A DNA stretch of 8,411 nt from contig JAIRNX010000003.1 in the NCBI GenBank assembly GCA_031257815.1, positions 1 through 8,411 on the forward strand, read 5' to 3'. The DNA is from Lactobacillales bacterium (GTDB lineage: Bacteria > Bacillota > Bacilli > Lactobacillales > Streptococcaceae). Positions 7,025 through 8,411 of the stretch are shown piece by piece. Position 1 is the stretch's first letter; each line of letters opens with the position of its first letter. The notes below the pieces were generated by a model. The model was given only the letters and a program-made list of their open reading frames with translations, did not search any database and was not told the DNA's origin. The position numbers were made by a program, and so were the translations under genes.

Positions 7025-7071
7025 TTCCTTACGATTTGTTCAAGTTTTACTTGATTACAAATCGCAAGGAA
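7025..7071. repeat. Long near-perfect hairpin
   Basis: TTCCTTACGATTTGT (7025-7039) pairs with ACAAATCGCAAGGAA (7057-7071) with a single A/C mismatch. The stem continues through TCAAGT (7040-7045) and ACTTGA (7049-7054) after a 2-nt bulge, leaving a loop of 3 nt: about 20 base pairs in 47 nt. It is followed by CGGGA, and TTGATTACAA plus AACGGGA recur around 7232-7255. Confidence 0.65.
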
Positions 7072-7076
7072 CGGGA

Positions 7077-7108
7077 GCCTCGAAATAGCACCACTATTTT
7101 TACGTTTT
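7077..7108. repeat. GCAC-loop hairpin module, copy of 3834-3865
   Basis: The 32 bases align without gaps to 3834-3865 with 24 identities: GCCTCGA at the start, AGCACC in the loop and CGTTTT at the end. The stem changes from TTTAG/CTAAA to AATAG/CTATT at the same positions, so two pairs swap both partners and pairing is kept. Confidence 0.6.
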
Positions 7109-7172
7109 GGTGAAAGAAAACTACTGGGAGTATTTTATCTTTATCCGACACCTGAAAGCCGTGCGCCAGTCT

Positions 7173-7245
7173 CAAATTGTGAAAAAATAGCTCAAAAACC
7201 TGGCAAGTTTCCTAAATTGTTTTGAGCTTATTTGATTACAATTTG
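7173..7245. repeat. Competing inverted repeats
   Basis: CAAATTGT (7173-7180) is complementary to ACAATTTG (7238-7245). Inside it AGCTCAAAA (7189-7197) is complementary to TTTTGAGCT (7220-7228). A third arm AAATTGT (7214-7220) can also pair with 7238-7244, excluding the first pairing. The stretch ends with TTGATTACAA and AACGGGA, shared with the hairpin at 7025-7071. Confidence 0.45.
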
Positions 7246-7317
7246 TGTAACGGGATTCATTTAATAGATCTGTCCCAAAACTAAAATCATGAAAATTACT
7301 AAAGATACAATATCAAT

Positions 7318-7373
7318 GTGCCCTATAGTGGGTTTTATACCGGCAAACTCCTACCCCATCCCATGTAGGGCAC
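7318..7373. repeat. Strong unexplained imperfect palindrome (structured RNA or mobile-element end?)
   Basis: GTGCCCTA at 7318-7325 pairs with TAGGGCAC at 7366-7373. The stem continues through T-G, A-T, a bulged G and TGGG/CCCA (7329-7332 with 7360-7363), giving about 14 pairs around a 27-nt loop. It is much more GC-rich than its surroundings. There is no T-run on either side in the orientation needed for a terminator. The wobble pair favours the plus strand as RNA sense, a weak hint only. Confidence 0.6.
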
Positions 7374-7404
7374 ACAAAAAGCTCCTAAATTTATATAAAT
7401 CTTT

Positions 7405-8163
7405 TTATTTTTTTGCTTTCAATTGTCGTAATTCTGCTGTTAATTGTTTGACTTTAGCAGATGCACTAGTTTTTTCCATTTTGATTTGTTGAAGTTGAAT
7501 GCCTAATTCAGAATTTTTTATTTTAAGCCTTTGTGCTTGTTGACTTTGTTCAGACTTTCTATCTTTAACTTGTTGAGTTTGAGCGGCAAGTTCATCTTTT
7601 TCTAAAATAAGCTTTTGCCGTTGTTGTGCCAGTTGTGGTTGTTCTTCTTCAGCTACTAATTGCCTTAATTCATCTATTTTTTGTGGCATTTCCGGATCAG
7701 TTACTTTTAAAGATGCGATAAACTGCTTAGTTTTTATTTCTAATTGTTTTAATTCTTCATCTACTTGTTTGATCTCTCCGTCTTTAGCTTTGGTTTGTGC
7801 ATGTAAAGAAGCAATTTCCGCTTTTATTTGATTTGCAGCTTCTGCAATTTGTTTAATTTGAGCATTTTTTTCTTCTATCTCAATAGCTAAAGCAGCCAAA
7901 CGAGTCTCTATTTCTTGTAATCTTTCATTAGCTTGGGCGATTTCTGCCTCTAAACGCTCTCTAGCATTCCCAGTCGTTTGTGATGCTTCTGCGCTACCAC
8001 TGCCATCGTCAGTAGTAGCAGTTTGTAATGCTGCTGCCCCCTCCTCACTTGTAGGTGGATCATCTTTTCCATCAGCAAATGCCCTTACACTAAGTGCTAT
8101 TATCATAAAATTAACGGTAATTCCTATTTTGGCACATTTCCAGATCTTATTTTGTAAATTCAT
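7405..8163 (-). CDS. Secreted coiled-coil protein of unknown function
   Basis: Seen: 252 residues. Residues 1-30 form a signal peptide: basic start, hydrophobic IGITVNFMIIALSV, and an AFA cleavage site before Asp31. Residues 31-66 are an acidic, Ser/Thr/Gly-rich, probably disordered linker. Residues 67-252 are a Glu/Gln/Lys/Ala-rich coiled coil, broken by prolines near 157-160 and 176. There is no LPXTG anchor, lipobox, LysM, CHAP, NlpC/P60 or LytM domain. Known: streptococcal PcsB and enterococcal SagA/SalB-type proteins have a similar N-terminal coiled coil, which in PcsB binds FtsX, but then a catalytic or C-terminal domain. This protein stops at the coiled coil. Start: ATG with AGGAGG 6 nt upstream and a strong promoter. 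It is read toward prfB-ftsE-ftsX but 545 nt away. No specific function is claimed. Confidence 0.88.
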   Translation of the reverse strand: MNLQNKIWKCAKIGITVNFMIIALSVRAFADGKDDPPTSEEGAAALQTATTDDGSGSAEASQTTGNARERLEAEIAQANERLQEIETRLAALAIEIEEKNAQIKQIAEAANQIKAEIASLHAQTKAKDGEIKQVDEELKQLEIKTKQFIASLKVTDPEMPQKIDELRQLVAEEEQPQLAQQRQKLILEKDELAAQTQQVKDRKSEQSQQAQRLKIKNSELGIQLQQIKMEKTSASAKVKQLTAELRQLKAKK

Positions 8164-8199
8164 TGTTTCCCTCCTAATAATTATTTTTAAACAATGAGA

Positions 8200-8228
8200 A
8201 ATTTACTATAAATAAATAATTTTGTCAA
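8200..8228 (-). promoter_or_regulatory. Promoter of the coiled-coil gene
   Basis: On the minus strand a perfect -35 TTGACA (8228-8223) and a -10-like TAAATT (8205-8200) are separated by exactly 17 nt, in an AT-rich stretch. Transcription would start about 30 nt before the ATG, with AGGAGG (8175-8170) in the short leader. It shows the gene is transcribed independently of the protease gene upstream. Confidence 0.75.
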
Positions 8229-8287
8229 ATTTTATAAAAAAGTTTTTTAATTTTTTATGTACATACGCAGCGCAAGCGATTCACATT

Positions 8288-8411
8288 TTAAAACATCATA
8301 ATAGCTGCAAATAGATTCCATAAAAAATGCACACAGATATTTACTTCCAAACGTTTAGTGTGCATATAAACTAAACTTAAAATTAATCCCATTCCTCCAT
8401 AGCTTACCCAA
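8288..8411 (-). CDS. CPBP-family intramembrane metalloprotease, C-terminal 40 residues
   Basis: Seen: an open frame enters from the right edge (first whole codon at 8410-8408) and ends at TAA 8290-8288. It reads WVSYGGMGLILSLVYMHTKR, then a segment ending VHFLWNLFAAIMMF. The GMGLILSLVY helix followed by HFLWN is the last conserved motif of CPBP (Abi) membrane proteases, which includes one metal-binding His and a nearby Asn. Known: the family cuts within membranes (prenyl-protein processing in eukaryotes, bacteriocin immunity and other roles in Lactobacillales). The EExxxR and FxxxH motifs are beyond the window, so activity cannot be judged. No GC-rich terminator follows; the 124 nt to the next gene hold that gene's promoter. 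Confidence 0.8.
   Translation of the reverse strand, partial: WVSYGGMGLILSLVYMHTKRLEVNICVHFLWNLFAAIMMF

Larger units (their letters stand above)
6860..7404. other. 545-bp non-coding region packed with hairpins, between prfB and the coiled-coil gene
   Basis: No credible ORF on either strand. From left to right it holds the prfB ribosome binding site, repeat end D, a perfect AT hairpin, two copies of a GCAC-loop hairpin module, a long hairpin, a set of competing inverted repeats and a strong palindrome; these are listed separately. The prfB promoter should lie here, but I found only weak hexamer pairs. No convincing terminator for the coiled-coil gene was found either: the only candidate is an AAAAAG/CTTTTT pairing around 7376-7406. 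Confidence 0.7.

Noticed and set aside
7330..7390. Minus-strand reading VPYMGWG after the coiled-coil gene, reminiscent of an NlpC/P60 active-site start
   Set aside because: It is in a different frame from the gene, stops within a few codons and coincides with the palindrome. It is not evidence of a lost catalytic domain.
7289..7492. 67-codon plus-strand ORF over the palindrome and the end of the coiled-coil gene
   Set aside because: Overlaps a convincing gene on the other strand and a structured palindrome; no ribosome binding site seen.
1..8411. CRISPR array, tRNA or rRNA genes, intact insertion sequence, phage genes
   Set aside because: No regularly spaced repeats, cloverleaf or rRNA-like sequence, transposase ORF or phage protein was recognised.

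Overview
The window looks like chromosomal DNA of a low-GC Gram-positive bacterium of the order Lactobacillales. The protein sequences (FtsE, FtsX, RF2, PlsY, DUF975) resemble Enterococcaceae most; this is a judgement from memory of these families, not a search. Strong AGGAGG-type ribosome binding sites, an AT-rich background and the ftsE-ftsX pair behind prfB fit that placement. No rRNA, tRNA, CRISPR array, transposase gene or phage gene is visible.

Left part (1-2300): a minus-strand cluster runs DUF960-like small protein, then a 12-helix amino acid permease, then the start of purA (adenylosuccinate synthetase, cut by the window edge). The permease stop and the purA ATG are only 2 nt apart, so the two are probably translated from one mRNA. 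A divergent intergenic region with palindromes separates this cluster from plsY.

Middle (2301-4075): plsY (acyl-phosphate:glycerol-3-phosphate acyltransferase, the only plus-strand gene) converges on a DUF975 membrane protein gene, and their TAA stop codons overlap. Upstream of the DUF975 gene is about 425 bp of non-coding DNA holding inverted-repeat elements, then a clear Rho-independent terminator for ftsX.

Right part (4075-8411): prfB (peptide chain release factor 2, with the classic programmed +1 frameshift), ftsE and ftsX read leftward, probably as one transcript. FtsE and FtsX form the ATPase/permease complex that controls cell-wall hydrolysis at division. Upstream of prfB are 545 bp of non-coding DNA packed with hairpins and repeats. 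Then comes a gene with its own strong promoter for a secreted, purely coiled-coil protein, and finally the last 40 codons of a CPBP-family membrane protease.

The most notable non-coding feature is a family of modular repeats. Short terminal inverted repeats with the core (A/G)TTAACGATCT occur as two ~45 bp miniature elements (in the leaders of plsY and the DUF975 gene), one ~170-190 bp element and a one-ended copy upstream of prfB. The larger ones share an internal hairpin module whose stem shows compensatory changes. A separate strong imperfect palindrome at 7318-7373 is unexplained.
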